Of a stretch of 64,000 bases of DNA, positions 11,745 through 21,549 are shown one piece after another. The notes below the pieces were generated by a model. It searched no databases and was not told the DNA's origin. It saw only the letters and a program-made list of their open reading frames with translations. The translations under genes were made by a program, and so were the position numbers. This DNA is from Zygnema circumcarinatum. Its lineage: Eukaryota > Streptophyta > Zygnematophyceae > Zygnematales > Zygnemataceae. The stretch covers positions 182,082-246,081 of the forward strand of contig CM074815.1 in the NCBI GenBank assembly GCA_037447605.1, read 5' to 3'. Position 1 is the first letter of the stretch. The number at the start of each line of letters is the position of its first letter.

Positions 11745-13319
11745 CCAGACACGTTCATCACATCACGTCACGTGACCTCACGTCACACATCACATGTTTT
11801 GGCTAACGTACTAGCAAATGGTATCACGAAACATAGTTTAGAAAGGCTTCCACACTGTACCTAGGGCTGAAAAGAAGCTACTTAGGCTTGTCAAACTTAA
11901 AAAGCAAGAATGTCAACCGTCATGCTCAAACCCCTGAGCTAGGAGAAAGACTTTGGGTTTCTCCGGAATAGGACTGGGAAAGGAGATGAGGAAATTGGGG
12001 ATCATCAAGATCACATCCACAATAATGTCTGATGGTGTTAGTGGGCATAAGCATTAGTATAGAGCTTGAATCTGAGCTTTGTTTGAATCTTTATGGCTTA
12101 CTATGAAGGCCTCCTCGTCGGGCCACTCTCTGCGGTGCAGGCTCTTTATTGCCACTATTTGACCGTTCGACAGCCTCCCCCGGTACACGACATTCTCTGC
12201 TTCTGTGCCGCCCTCCGAGACGATGCATCGCTCACTGCAGGCAGCATGAAGAAACATCACTATGCTGATGAGGGGGATGAATGGCAAATAGGAATACGAG
12301 TGTGTTGGTGAGTGAAATGAGAATCAACATGAATATGCCCTGCCTGAATGGATGAGTAAGAATATGAATGCGAGGAATGAACGAATGGGTAACAACATGT
12401 AGACGAGTGAGAAGGAGTAAACATATTAAATGGGCACTACACTCCACACTGATCAGGAGGACTACTAAATCCAGTCAAACGCTCTCACCTAAAACTATTA
12501 GTTGCCGCCACGAGTTCATTTAATGTAAATCTCCGAAACTGAAGCTGATCATCCTCTCCCTTTCGACTCGTGACGACTGAAAAAGAGAGCAGGAGCACAC
12601 AAATGAAGTGGAAAATGGTATAAGGGAAAAGCATCAAAACGAGGAAATTGATGAACGAAGGTTGAAAGAGGAAGGAGGGAGGGAGGGGGAAATGAGAGGG
12701 AAAGGGCGGCCGAAGGGGGAAAAGAGAGGGGAGGGAGTGGGCAAATGGAATGTAAGTGCTGTAAGGCCGGGGAGTGGGACAGTTGGGGGAGGGAGAGAGG
12801 AAGGGAGGGGAGAGAAGGGGAGTTGAGAAGAAAGAAGGGAAGGGGGACGAGCAAGGAAGCGGAGGGAGAGAGATGAGAATGAAGAGAGATAGTGAGAGGG
12901 AACAGAAGAGGAAAAGAGGTAGAGAAGGAAAAAGGGGAGGAATAGAGGAAGAATAGGGGGAAAAGGAGGAGAGCAATAAGAGGGGCGAGGAGGGAGAGAA
13001 GGAGAGAGACAGGAAGAGGAGACGGGAGAGAAGAGACAGGAGTGGAGCGAAAAGACATGGACAAGGATATGAGTTAAGACAAGTCACAGCAGTTCTTGAA
13101 CTAAAATTTTGGATTGATTTCTCCAGTGATGCTTGCGCACGTACATGCAAATTCTACTGAAGAGGAAGAGTCTGCCGGTTCAGCTCCGGCCTTCTCCTGC
13201 TCCTGCTGCGGGCGAGAAGGCATGGCTGCCACCTTTCCAGGCGCTGCTGGCGGCTGGGGCGCCTTCGTGACAGGAGGGGCGGCAGACCTCCCCTCCTCCT
13301 TAGACCCAATGCAACCCAT
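6918..13319 (-). CDS. BSK: Brassinosteroid-signalling kinase (BSK) homologue, RLCK-XII pseudokinase with TPR domain
   Basis: BSKs are membrane-anchored scaffold kinases acting below receptor kinases such as BRI1. Exons (minus): 13145-13319, 12489-12576, 12102-12234, 11542-11677, 11198-11331, 10875-10965, 10449-10540, 10013-10195, 9582-9758, 7898-8076, 6918-7199; about 555 residues. The start MGCIGSK is a myristoylation/palmitoylation signal. The kinase-like domain has [33 protein letters not shown] (Lys118) and [12 protein letters not shown]. The HRD motif is replaced by [12 protein letters not shown] (210-221) and DFG by CFG (230-232), as in the BSK family (YHDL, TFG). After it come the conserved LSPF linker and TPR helices (ARRCLCYL...YLQAVAL...DAQEML). 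The first eight junctions keep phase. The exon 9/exon 10 junction across the 1.3-kb satellite does not: the donor at 9581 is phase 0 but exon 10 needs phase 1. Confidence 0.88.
8286..9574. repeat. 1.3-kb GA-rich tandem array (about 16-bp unit) in BSK intron 9
   Basis: Roughly 80 variants of GGGAGAGTGAGAGAGA are joined head to tail, with shorter GGAGAGGAGA variants. The array fills the intron between BSK exons 9582-9758 and 7898-8076. On the sense strand it is pure pyrimidine (CTCTCTCACTCTCCC). Open frames through it encode only Ser/Leu/Pro repeats and are not genes. Confidence 0.95.
10258..10298. repeat. Tetranucleotide repeat (CATA)n
   Basis: About ten CATA units with one interruption, in the BSK intron upstream of exon 10013-10195. 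Confidence 0.85.
11689..11741. repeat. (GA)n microsatellite in a BSK intron
   Basis: About 26 GA dinucleotides just upstream, in the sense direction, of the acceptor of BSK exon 11542-11677. On the sense strand it is a CT tract leading into TGTGTGTGCAG. Confidence 0.95.
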
Positions 13320-13324
13320 GCTGT

Positions 13325-13710
13325 CACGTGTCCTTCCTCAAGCAGAAGCAGCCACGTGTCGAGCTGCTACGTGTCCTTTCTTGGACAACGACAGCTGTCA
13401 CGTGTCTCTCATTGAGCAGCAGCAGCAGCTGCCACGTGTCCCTCTCCCAAGAAAGCAACTGCTGCCACGTGTCCGAGCGAAGCAACAGCGCCTGTCAGGC
13501 AGCTGCCATTTCTTGGAGAGGCGAAAACCCCGCGCTTCCCTGCTGTTGCGGCAGCAGCCGCCACGCGTCCCTCAGGGAGAGCAAGAATGGCTGCCACGTG
13601 TCAGTCCCATACCAGCAGCGGCAACAATACTGTATGCCACGTGGCTACTCCAATGCTGCAATGCATTGCGCCCCTCGCAGCAATCCCCGTCGCAGCAGAC
13701 CGCGTGTCCT
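13325..13710 (-). promoter_or_regulatory. Array of G-box/ABRE-like motifs upstream of BSK
   Basis: Seven CACGTG cores start at 13325, 13353, 13399, 13433, 13466, 13595 and 13638. Near-copies are TACGTGTC at 13368, CACGCGTC near 13562 and CGCGTGTC near 13700. Read toward the gene, most are GACACGTGGC or GACACGTGAC, matching the G-box/ABRE type bound by plant bZIP (ABF/GBF) and bHLH factors. The array begins 6 bp upstream of the BSK ATG, so part may lie in the 5' leader. Spacing of 28-46 bp in the dense part and shared GCAGC/CTGC flanks suggest local duplication of a short unit. Confidence 0.7.
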
Positions 13711-13845
13711 CTACCTGCGCAACATCTACACCTGCTGCAAGCGAGCAGTGCCTTATTCGTCTGGAAAAGAACGCGGGACGGGAGAGGAGCAGTGAGAGCA
13801 GAACGGAGGAGAAAAGAGAGCTTCGTTACTGTGAGAGAGGAGGAA

Positions 13846-14003
13846 TGGCATGGCATGGCGTGGCATGTGTGACACCACTGACATGGCATGGCATTGCATG
13901 TGACACCACTGGCATGGCATGGCATGGCATGTGACACCACTGGCATGGCATGGCATGGCATGTGACACCACTGGCATGGCATGGCAGGGCATGGCATGGC
14001 ATC
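13846..14003. repeat. 31-bp minisatellite upstream of BSK
   Basis: About five copies of a unit made of four GGCAT pentamers plus GTGACACCACT, with small variations. It lies just upstream of the G-box array. Confidence 0.9.
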
Positions 14004-14005
14004 GG

Positions 14006-14654
14006 ACTGAAAAAAAAAAATGCTGTCGTACGAGCTAATGAGGCTCCTGATTCCGTCGGTCGGTGAAAGATCCGGTTCTGGCGGCACGAGGCCGACAGGA
14101 AAGCGCGCGGGCGGACGGGCAGGCCGCATGGAACGGGCCAGATCCGTTGCGAATCTGGCCGCTGGACCGCGATGCGTGCACTTGCGGCTAGTTTTCATCA
14201 GATTGCGCACGTGGAGCTTTCCGATTAGCTAATACAATAGGAGTTGTCAGACCTAAGAAATATCCTGTAGTTTCCTGAAAAAAATAAGTACATTGAAGAC
14301 GTAATTTTTTCACTGACAGAAGAGTACTCTTTATAAAATCACAATCATCAACAACAGCGACTTTGTCACAGCGCTCCCGTTGAATTTTGCTAGGTCTGAG
14401 TCGTCTGACGCCCCCCCTGACAGATCGGATTGCAATGGCCGGTGAAGGGGAGAACCGTACAAAATTTGGCAGCTAGCCAAGATGAGTGTAAAGATCCTGT
14501 GCCTTCAAGCTCAAATGGTACACGTGCAAGATCTGACAGTACCAGCCTGTTAGAATCTGTGAAGACGGAGAAATCTGGATCTTTTCACATGGACTAGTTG
14601 GCGGTGGACAAGACAAGATCTACCGCGAAAAATCGGCACTTGCTGTCGGATTCT
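14006..14654. other. Spacer without recognisable gene
   Basis: About 650 bp with no supportable coding region. A GC-rich part holds an 8-bp-stem hairpin, GGCCAGAT/ATCTGGCC at 14136-14160. The rest is mixed-composition DNA leading into the foldback element. Confidence 0.5.
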
Positions 14655-15622
14655 GTCGTTTTTCGAAGGGTAGTGATATTTCCACCCCTTTTTTGGATCC
14701 AAACACCCCTTCCCGGCCGGGCAGCTTTCAAAAGGGATTAAAAAAGGAAAATGCTTTTTTCACACCTTTTTGGAATCGATACCCACCTTCTTCCGTCGGC
14801 TGATTTTATTTTTGCTAACCAGGGAAAATGATACCTCGTCACCGCATTTTGAATACTGTATCCCGCCTCCCTGAATTTTATTTTTGAGGGAAAGAAATAT
14901 CTGCCTGCCCGAATCCGCTCGGGGCGGAAGATCCGTCCGGCACGAGATCGTTCGCGGGTGTCAGTCCTTCACACGTGTTTGTCAATCGCAGCTGTCGATT
15001 CCCTCGCAGATCTTACCACTGCAGATCACCGTTCGATCTGCAGCCGGGCTTGATCTCAGCGAATGGAAAGCGCCCACGAGTCCCGTCAAAGCCGGATCGC
15101 ACGTGCGAGTGCGCGCGTACCTCGGCCCGAGATCTTGTTCTACTGTCAGCTCCCAGCCAATCAACATTTACCACGTGTTAAATTTCTGACGTGGAAATTT
15201 TTGATTGGTCCAAACTCTCAATGTACAAAAATTTTGGTACGACCGTACCACATGTGTACGGACAATTTTTGAGACGACTTTGGCGGGATACGTGGGCCCG
15301 TGCCATTCGCTCTGACCGAGCCCGGCTGCAGATCAAATAGTGATCTGCCTCGTTGCGATCTGCGAGGGAATCGACGGCTGCGATTGACCGCACGCGAAAA
15401 AAAAAAATCAGGTAGGCGGGATATTCAAATGGAGTGACGGGTTATTATTTTCTTTGTTTCGCAAAAATACAATCTGCCGATGGAGGGTGGGTATCGATTC
15501 CAAAAAGGTGTGAAAAAAGCATTTTCCGTTTTTAATCCTTTTTGAAATCTGCCCGGCCGGGAAGGGGTGTTTGGATCCAAAAAAGGGGTGGAAATATCAC
15601 TACCCTTTTCGAAAGGGCGTTA
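14655..15622. mobile_element. Foldback element with ~330-450-bp inverted arms
   Basis: The left arm (about 14655-15105) and right arm (about 15290-15622) are inverted copies. Shared blocks include GGGTAGTGATATTTCC at the ends, TTTTTTGGATCCAAACACCC, CCCGGCCGGGCAG, TTTTGGAATCGATACCCACC, GTCGATTCCCTCGCAGATC and GATCTGCAGCCGGGCT, in the same order on opposite strands. The left arm carries about 85 bp absent from the right. A smaller inverted CCAATCAA/TTGATTGG pair with ACGTG words lies near the centre. There is no coding capacity, so this looks like a non-autonomous DNA transposon or MITE. Ends and target duplication are not fixed. Confidence 0.75.
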
Positions 15623-15685
15623 CAGTACCCTAAAAACCGAACAGGGTGAGAAATTGAGAAACGAGTTTACTTAATTTCTCGATTA

Positions 15686-15882
15686 GGGGGAGTCAGACCT
15701 TGACCATCGCGAAATTCCCGAATTTCTTATACTAAAAGTCTCTTCTTTCGTGTACGAATTCCGGGTCGGGATCCGCGGCTCCGCCGTACACAGCCGTACC
15801 GAAATGCGTACTTAGCCAATGCTGAATTCGCCCGACAGGCTTACGAAATTGATTTGGCGATGGTCAAGGTCTAACTCCCCCC
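15686..15882. mobile_element. TIR element A (about 197 bp, TA-flanked MITE)
   Basis: It starts GGGGGAGTCAGACCTTGACC and ends with the near-exact inverse; the matching ends are about 27 bp. TA lies on both sides, as expected for a Tc1/mariner (Stowaway-type) target duplication. It is too short to code for a transposase. Confidence 0.7.
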
Positions 15883-16025
15883 TAACTGGGTTGAACTGTG
15901 AACACTCGAGGTCGAAACTTTTTCGATTTAAGAGCGAAAAGTTCAAAGACTCAATTGGTTCGGTCGCAAGTGTGAATTCCACTTTTTTCCAGGTTAATTT
16001 CGTACGATCCGAGGGATCCGGTTAC

Positions 16026-16289
16026 AGTCAGACCTTGACCATCGCCCGCGGAATTGAAAGCTTCCGCCGGCGAAAAGGTATTGATTTCGATTGCAGAATT
16101 CGGATCGGAAACCCCCCGAACCTGTCTGTCCCGTCCGTACTTCGAAATAGGTTACAAAAATGAGATACAGGCTCGGCGCCCGAGCCTGTCGAACGTCCAC
16201 TTTTGGCGAAAAAGGCCTGCCGTACAAAGCAGAATTGGCCCGACGGGCTGGCGAAATTGATTTGGAAATGGACAAGGTCTGACTCCCCC
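16026..16289. mobile_element. TIR element B, second copy with truncated left end
   Basis: It carries the same inverted ends as element A (AGTCAGACCTTGACCATCGC left, inverse right) and the same GGCGAAATTGATTTGG-like subterminal sequence. The outer GGGGG of the left end is missing, so this copy is older or end-truncated. Its centre holds a CAGGCTCGG/CCGAGCCTG hairpin. Confidence 0.65.
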
Positions 16290-16379
16290 TAATTTTCCAC
16301 CCTGGTTTTGGCCAATATGCGGCGAAAGTATTGATTTTGCATATATAAGGTTCGTGTTACCAATAGACGGGCGGTATTA

Positions 16380-16840
16380 TGTTAGAGTTCATGTTGGACC
16401 GTACGTATCATATCGTATCGTACTGTTTACTGTTTACTGTTTATTGTACTGTTTAGCGTCGTATCGTATTGTGCCATATCGTAACACATAGACGTAGTTT
16501 TCCGCTGTGTTGTTCGTCTCAGCTCGTACGGCTAGTACCGTATCGGGGCGTTTCGTATCGTACCGTACCATATCGTACCGTATCGTACTGTGACGGCTAC
16601 AGTACTACAGCTCGTACGGCTAGTACGAATAATACCGTATCGGGGGGTTTCGTATCGTACCGTATCGTACCGTATCGTGCCGAAGCCAAGAAGAAGGGGA
16701 GAAGAGAGAGCGCCTCTTACGGCCGCTCGTGCGGGGAGATTAGGTGAACTTTTGCGTAAGCCCGTAACGGCTAGTACAGCTAGTACGGCTAGTACGGTTA
16801 GTATGGTTAGTACGGACAGTACTAATAGTACGGCTAACTC
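16380..16840. repeat. GTAC/CGTAY-rich degenerate tandem repeats
   Basis: Stacked pentamers of the type CGTAC, CGTAT and CCGTA, including a ~90-bp near-duplicate (about 16517-16605 and 16610-16685). A second array at about 16768-16835 repeats a 9-10-bp GCTAGTACG-type unit about seven times. It lies upstream of nCBP. Confidence 0.8.
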
Positions 16841-17174
16841 AAAGTTACCGTACAAAAAGGTGGTTTTGGCAAAATCGGGGCGAATTTCTTGGGGACGCAC
16901 TCCTCAGGGCGGTAAATCCGAGGACTGTTGACTGTAACCCGTGCTCCATTTTTTTCGTACGACTCTTGTCTCTAGCAGGAACTGAACGGCCAGTGCCAAC
17001 CTGACACATAGGCACAAATTTTTCTAGTTTGCGATCGCTGTTGGCAGCTGTGTGGTATGGAACTAGTCCTCCATGGAACCCGCCCCCGCCCCCTGCCCTC
17101 AACAGCGCCCAACAGAACGAGCAGCAACTGGAATAAAACTGAACAGTGTGCTGCATCACGGTACCCCTGTGAGA

Positions 17175-17344
17175 TCTCTCCCACTCCCCCTCTCCCCCTC
17201 TCAGCTCCCTCCCTCTCTCCCTCTCTCCCTCTCTCCCTCTCTCCCTCTCCCCCTCCCTCCCTGAGCTCCCTCCCTCTCTCCCTCCCTCTCTCCCTTTCTC
17301 TCTCCCTCTTTCTCTCCCTCTCTGTCTCTCGTGCCTCTGCCGCC
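17175..17344 (+). promoter_or_regulatory. Pyrimidine-rich leader before the nCBP start
   Basis: About 160 nt of almost pure C/T run into GCCGCCATGG. This resembles a plant Y-patch or CT-rich 5' leader. The transcription start is not determined and no TATA box is seen at the usual distance. Confidence 0.45.
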
Positions 17345-19417
17345 ATGGACGCGTCCAGCAGAGAACGCAGAACGGAACTGCGAGCAGAGAGAGAGCCGGA
17401 TTCTTCGGACTTGTTCCACAGGGCGGAGGGCGGGGGGGAGGGCGGGCTTGGAGCCAACGGCAGCGTGGGCCATCAGAGCGCTGCCGCCAGGTGGGGCCGG
17501 AGAAATCCTTAATCATCATTTTGTTCTTAGCCTTCTGAGGCCCTCAATTTGGAATATCTAACGCCTTGAATACGGCTTGATCTTGAAACCCATTTCGCTT
17601 CAAAGACACGTGACATGACACCTTGCTCTAGCTCACAAGCATTGAAGGCCCCAGTTTCATGAAATTCTAAATTTTTGGGACCCCTGAAACATGAAGAACG
17701 GAACGAGACGAAAACCGTAATGTCGTGAAACACTAATGTCGTGAAACACTAATGTCGTGAAACACTAATTGCGTGAAACCTCAATTTCTTGAAGCGCTGC
17801 ATTTTGGAAATTATAATTCTTTGAGTCCTGGCTACTTTAAGACTTATAACGTTCCTGGGAGCCCCCGCAAGCCCTGACATCTACAAACCCTAATTCAACC
17901 CTCAACAATCCCCTAATTGACACCTTACAGCCACTGAATGCTCGAAGAAATTTCAACAATGTCACGCCAAAAAATCTTCACGATAGAAAATTGAACACCT
18001 TCAGAATCCTGAGCACTTAAGCCAGTTTAATCTTTCACTTCTTTTTAATGGCCTCCTTAGGAACTTCGGATTTTAGGGTTCCAAGAAACCCTAAATACTT
18101 ATCTTCTAACCATTCCGCTCCCTGCTGTGGGAGAGTAGGCCTGATAGTGCAGGCAGCGACCCTCCCTCTGCAGAGGAGGAGAGGAGGCAGCGGGAGAGCG
18201 ATGAGAGAGAGAGGCGATTGCGGGAGGGAGAGGAGAGAGAGAGACGAAGCCGCCAACTTCGGGAAGGTCTTCATCCTCTACAGGTGGGCTCCACAAGGGA
18301 GAGAGAGGGAGAGGGAGAGGGAGAGTGTGTGTGTGTGAGAGAGAGAGAAAGAGAGAGAGAGCAAGCGATAGTACTGAGCAGTTCTATGAGTTTTTAGGGT
18401 TTCTCGGATTTTCATGCTTTTTTGAGTGTTTAGTTCTGCGAAGACTTCGTTCAGGGAGCAATCTTCGGGTTTCCATGCACACCCTTCAACAGGTTTTGTG
18501 CCCAAGTTTTCCTCTCTGCATCTTTATCTTTCTTCGTCTTTCATTCATTTGTTTGTTAACTCACTCAGTCACTTGCTCACTCACTCACTCACTCACTCAC
18601 TCACTCCCTCACCTACTTATTTTATTGGTTATCTGTTTATTCTATTTCAAAATATTTCTTCTTTGAGATACAGAACCGTTTTGTCCTGTGGTACACTCGC
18701 TGGCCCCGAGGGGGTGCTCCGGCTGTACGGACCCAAACTGCATACGAAGACAACATCAAGAGAGTGGCGGAGTTCAGCACGGTAACAGGCCTCTGCGTTT
18801 TAGGGTTCAGGTTTCATTTCTCAGGTGTTGGCTTTAGGGTTTCAGGGTCCAAGTTGAGTAGAGCTTTCGGGGTCTTTGGAGACTTTGAGATTTTTACGAT
18901 TCAGGTTCTTAGAATTACAGAATTTTTCAGTTAATTCACGTTTTTTTAAGATTTTTGTGCTTCATTTTTCGTGCTGCATCTGAGCCTGCGATTTATGAAT
19001 TCTTTAGCATGTAACGGGGGTCCAGGTGGAGGGATTTTGGGGATGCTACTGCCACTTGGTGAGAGCTTCAGCAATGCCTCAACAATCAGATTTTCATCTT
19101 TTTAAAGAGGGAATTCGGCCCCTTTGGGAGGTATTTACCTTCTTCCGTCCTCCCAACCATTTGAGTTTCGTTGTTAAAGAGATCGAGCTTGTTGAAGTTA
19201 CAGTCGATTTAATCTTACCTTTTTTTCTGAAAGGATGTTTCAAGATTGTGAAGCTTTTCTTTGAGGAGATCTTTCAGAGTGATTGTCAGTTTTCATGCTT
19301 TGAAAACCTTGAGAATAAAGTCAGGCGCTTCCAGGGGGGGGAGGGAGAGATGCGGAAAACTGCGCGGGAGAGTGAGGTAGGATTTGGAGGAGAGAGTGGG
19401 AGAGAGAAAAAGAGATA

Positions 19418-19489
<72 letters not shown>

Positions 19490-20837
19490 GAGAGACAGAT
19501 CGCTATTCATTCCTTGTCTGGCGGCAAGAGCAGGATCCCAACAACCGAAACGGAGGAAAATGGGTTCTCCGTTTTAAGAAAGGCCTCGCCGGACGCTACT
19601 GGGAAGACTTGGTGTGTACCATACATTGAAATAAACCCTTATAAGGAAACCAACTCGAAAGAAAGCATGGCGTGTTGCTTGTTTGAGCGCTTTCAGTTCC
19701 AGTTGCGAGTCTCGAGTCTCGAGTTTCCTTGCTTACCACTCTATAACCGTATAACCCTAAAAAGCCTAAACCTGCAACTTTACAATCTTACGGTAAACTC
19801 TAACCCTACCATACACATACCCTACCATACACATACCCCACCATACACATACCCCACCATACACATACCCCACCATACACATACCCCACCATACACATAC
19901 CCCACCATACACATACCCCACCATACACATACCACACCATACACATACCCCACCATACACATACCCCACCATGCACATACCCACCATACACATACCCCAC
20001 CATACACATACCCCACCATACACATACCCCACCATACACATACCCCACCATACACATACCCCACCATACACATACCCCTCCATACTCATACCCCACCATA
20101 CACGTCGGACGTATTGTACACACATTGTACTGTACCCCATACAGTACAGTATGGTATGAGCGTACGGACGGAGGGGGGTGCAGGTGGCGGCGCTGGTGGG
20201 CGAGCAGTTGGGCGCGGCGGAGGCAGTCTGCGGCGCCGTCCTGAGCGCGCGCCACAGCGAGGACCTCATCAGCGTATGGAACCGCGACGCGCCCGACTCC
20301 AAGGTCCGTACGATAAAAGTACAAAAAAGTACAATAGAAAGTACAGTAAAAAGTACAAGAAAAAGTACAAGCAAAAGTACAACAGGAAAGTACAACAGGA
20401 AAGTACACAAGAGTACAGGAAGTACAAGAAGCTACAAAAGAAGGAGAAGATGGTACAGGAGAAAAAGGAAGCCGAAAGTGTGAAAGTGCTTTTGCAGATT
20501 TACTTGCACACATGTCTCGCGGTTCTCAGTCATTCGTCATTTGCTTTTTTTTTTGTTTTGTATGGGGCAGGCAGTGAATCTCTTAAAAGATTCAATTCGA
20601 AAGCATCTTCAGCTGCCGTCGTCCTTCGTCCTTGTAAGGATACCTCCCCTTCCCTTCCCTCCCTCCTCCCTCCCTCCCTCCCTCCCTCCCTCCCTCCCCC
20701 CCCCCTCGCCGCCNNNNNNNNNNCCCCGCCCCCTCGGTTTAAACGATTGTCATTATCTTCGGCTGGATTTGCAGGAATACAAACCTCATGATGTAGCTCT
20801 CAAAAGACATGTCCTCTTTCCGCAATACATGGGTTAA
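17345..20837 (+). CDS. nCBP: nCBP/4EHP-type cap-binding protein (class II eIF4E)
   Basis: Binds the mRNA 5' cap in the cytoplasm, in competition with or in place of eIF4E. Eight exons: 17345-17490, 18139-18283, 18674-18781, 19026-19130, 19534-19611, 20184-20303, 20571-20633, 20775-20837; 275 residues, every junction in phase. The start has a GCCGCCATGG context. The N-terminus (about 1-85) is charged and Glu/Arg-rich. The eIF4E fold starts at LHPLQNRFVLWYTR (about 92-105), then QTAYEDNIKRVAEFSTVEGF, CYCHLVRAS, HLFKEGIRPLWE, NGGKWVLRFKKGLAGRYWED, LVGEQLG, VCGAVLS, ISVWNRDA, LLKDSIRKHLQLP and EYKPHD. The YEDNIK and STVEGFW signatures place it with plant nCBP rather than eIF4E/eIF(iso)4E. The exon 1/exon 2 junction is the least certain. 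Confidence 0.92.
17708..17770. repeat. 16-bp direct repeat in nCBP intron 1
   Basis: About three and a half copies of TAATGTCGTGAAACAC stand in tandem in the nCBP intron between exons 1 and 2. Confidence 0.85.
19415..19490. repeat. (GA)n microsatellite in nCBP intron 4
   Basis: A nearly pure GA run on the sense strand, shortly upstream of exon 5. Confidence 0.9.
19807..20102. repeat. 15-bp minisatellite in nCBP intron 5
   Basis: About 20 copies of CCATACACATACCCC with few substitutions. Because the unit is a multiple of three, several frames stay open through it on both strands; none is a gene. Confidence 0.95.
20305..20455. repeat. GTACAA-type short repeats in nCBP intron 6
   Basis: A degenerate 10-12-bp unit of the form AAAAGTACAA recurs about a dozen times directly after exon 6. 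Confidence 0.8.
20714..20723. other. Assembly gap (10 N)
   Basis: Ten N bases in a CCCTCC-rich stretch of nCBP intron 7. Confidence 0.98.
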
Positions 20838-21549
20838 CACCTGAGAGGGTCGCACCCCAACTGGATGTTCTCAGAGGGAAAGCACAGCGGAAACAAGTAT
20901 TTCCATTCAATGTGCACCTTCGGTAGTTTTCCGTTCAACGGATTTTCCATGGACCAGTTTCAGAGCTTTCCTTTGCCATGTGGCCCATCTTGCGAAGAAC
21001 ATCTTTAGAAGAAGGCTCTGTTCAGTTCCGCTCCGTTGTAATTTTGTCCCATTTTTGGCCGTCCTGTTGGTTAAGTGAATTTGCAACTTTTCAATGGTGG
21101 AATGAGGGGTCGAATTGTAATTGCATATTTTTGTTATTTTATGTATTCTTTTGTTCTTCAAAAAAAGGGCATCATCTGCATTATACTTCTGTTCTTGTAT
21201 CTTCACTTTTTCTGGAAACTTTTTTGAACTCAATTCCCTGCCTCGTAGTAACGCTCGTACGTTCCATGCCCTCCGTTGCGTTCACTGTGTCGTACTATCA
21301 CCCATCCTCCGTCGTCGGTGACCAAAAAAGTAGTACGGTCAACTGTCAGTAAGTACTGTACGGCTTTCAATGACCGTACTGTAGGTACGCCACTGTACGG
21401 TCGGCTCGGGGAGGGAGGGAGAATCCCTCCCGCAGAAAATTTGTGGCAGAGCGCTCTCCACGACGACTGTGGGAGCCGGAGAGGGAGTGTAGAGAGACAG
21501 AGAGGAGAGAGGAGAGAGGGAGAGAGAGAGAGTATCGTGTTCTGCAGCC
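20838..21549. other. Spacer between nCBP and RIQ-like gene
   Basis: About 700 bp holding the nCBP 3' end and the presumed promoter of the next gene. It has several GTAC words between about 21255 and 21400 and a GAGAGA-rich leader (about 21478-21532) before the ATG. No further gene is seen. Confidence 0.5.

Noticed and set aside
13114-13872. 252-residue plus-strand open frame with repeated LPRV
   Set aside because: It lies antisense to BSK exon 1 and its promoter; the peptide repeat is a translation of the CACGTGTC motifs.
19766-20513. Cys/Met/Val/Tyr/Gly-rich minus-strand frames
   Set aside because: Antisense translation of the 15-bp minisatellite.
19514-20791. 425-residue plus-strand open frame
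   Set aside because: It joins nCBP exon 5, intron 5 minisatellite and exon 6 in mixed frames; the eIF4E-like sequence is recovered only by splicing.
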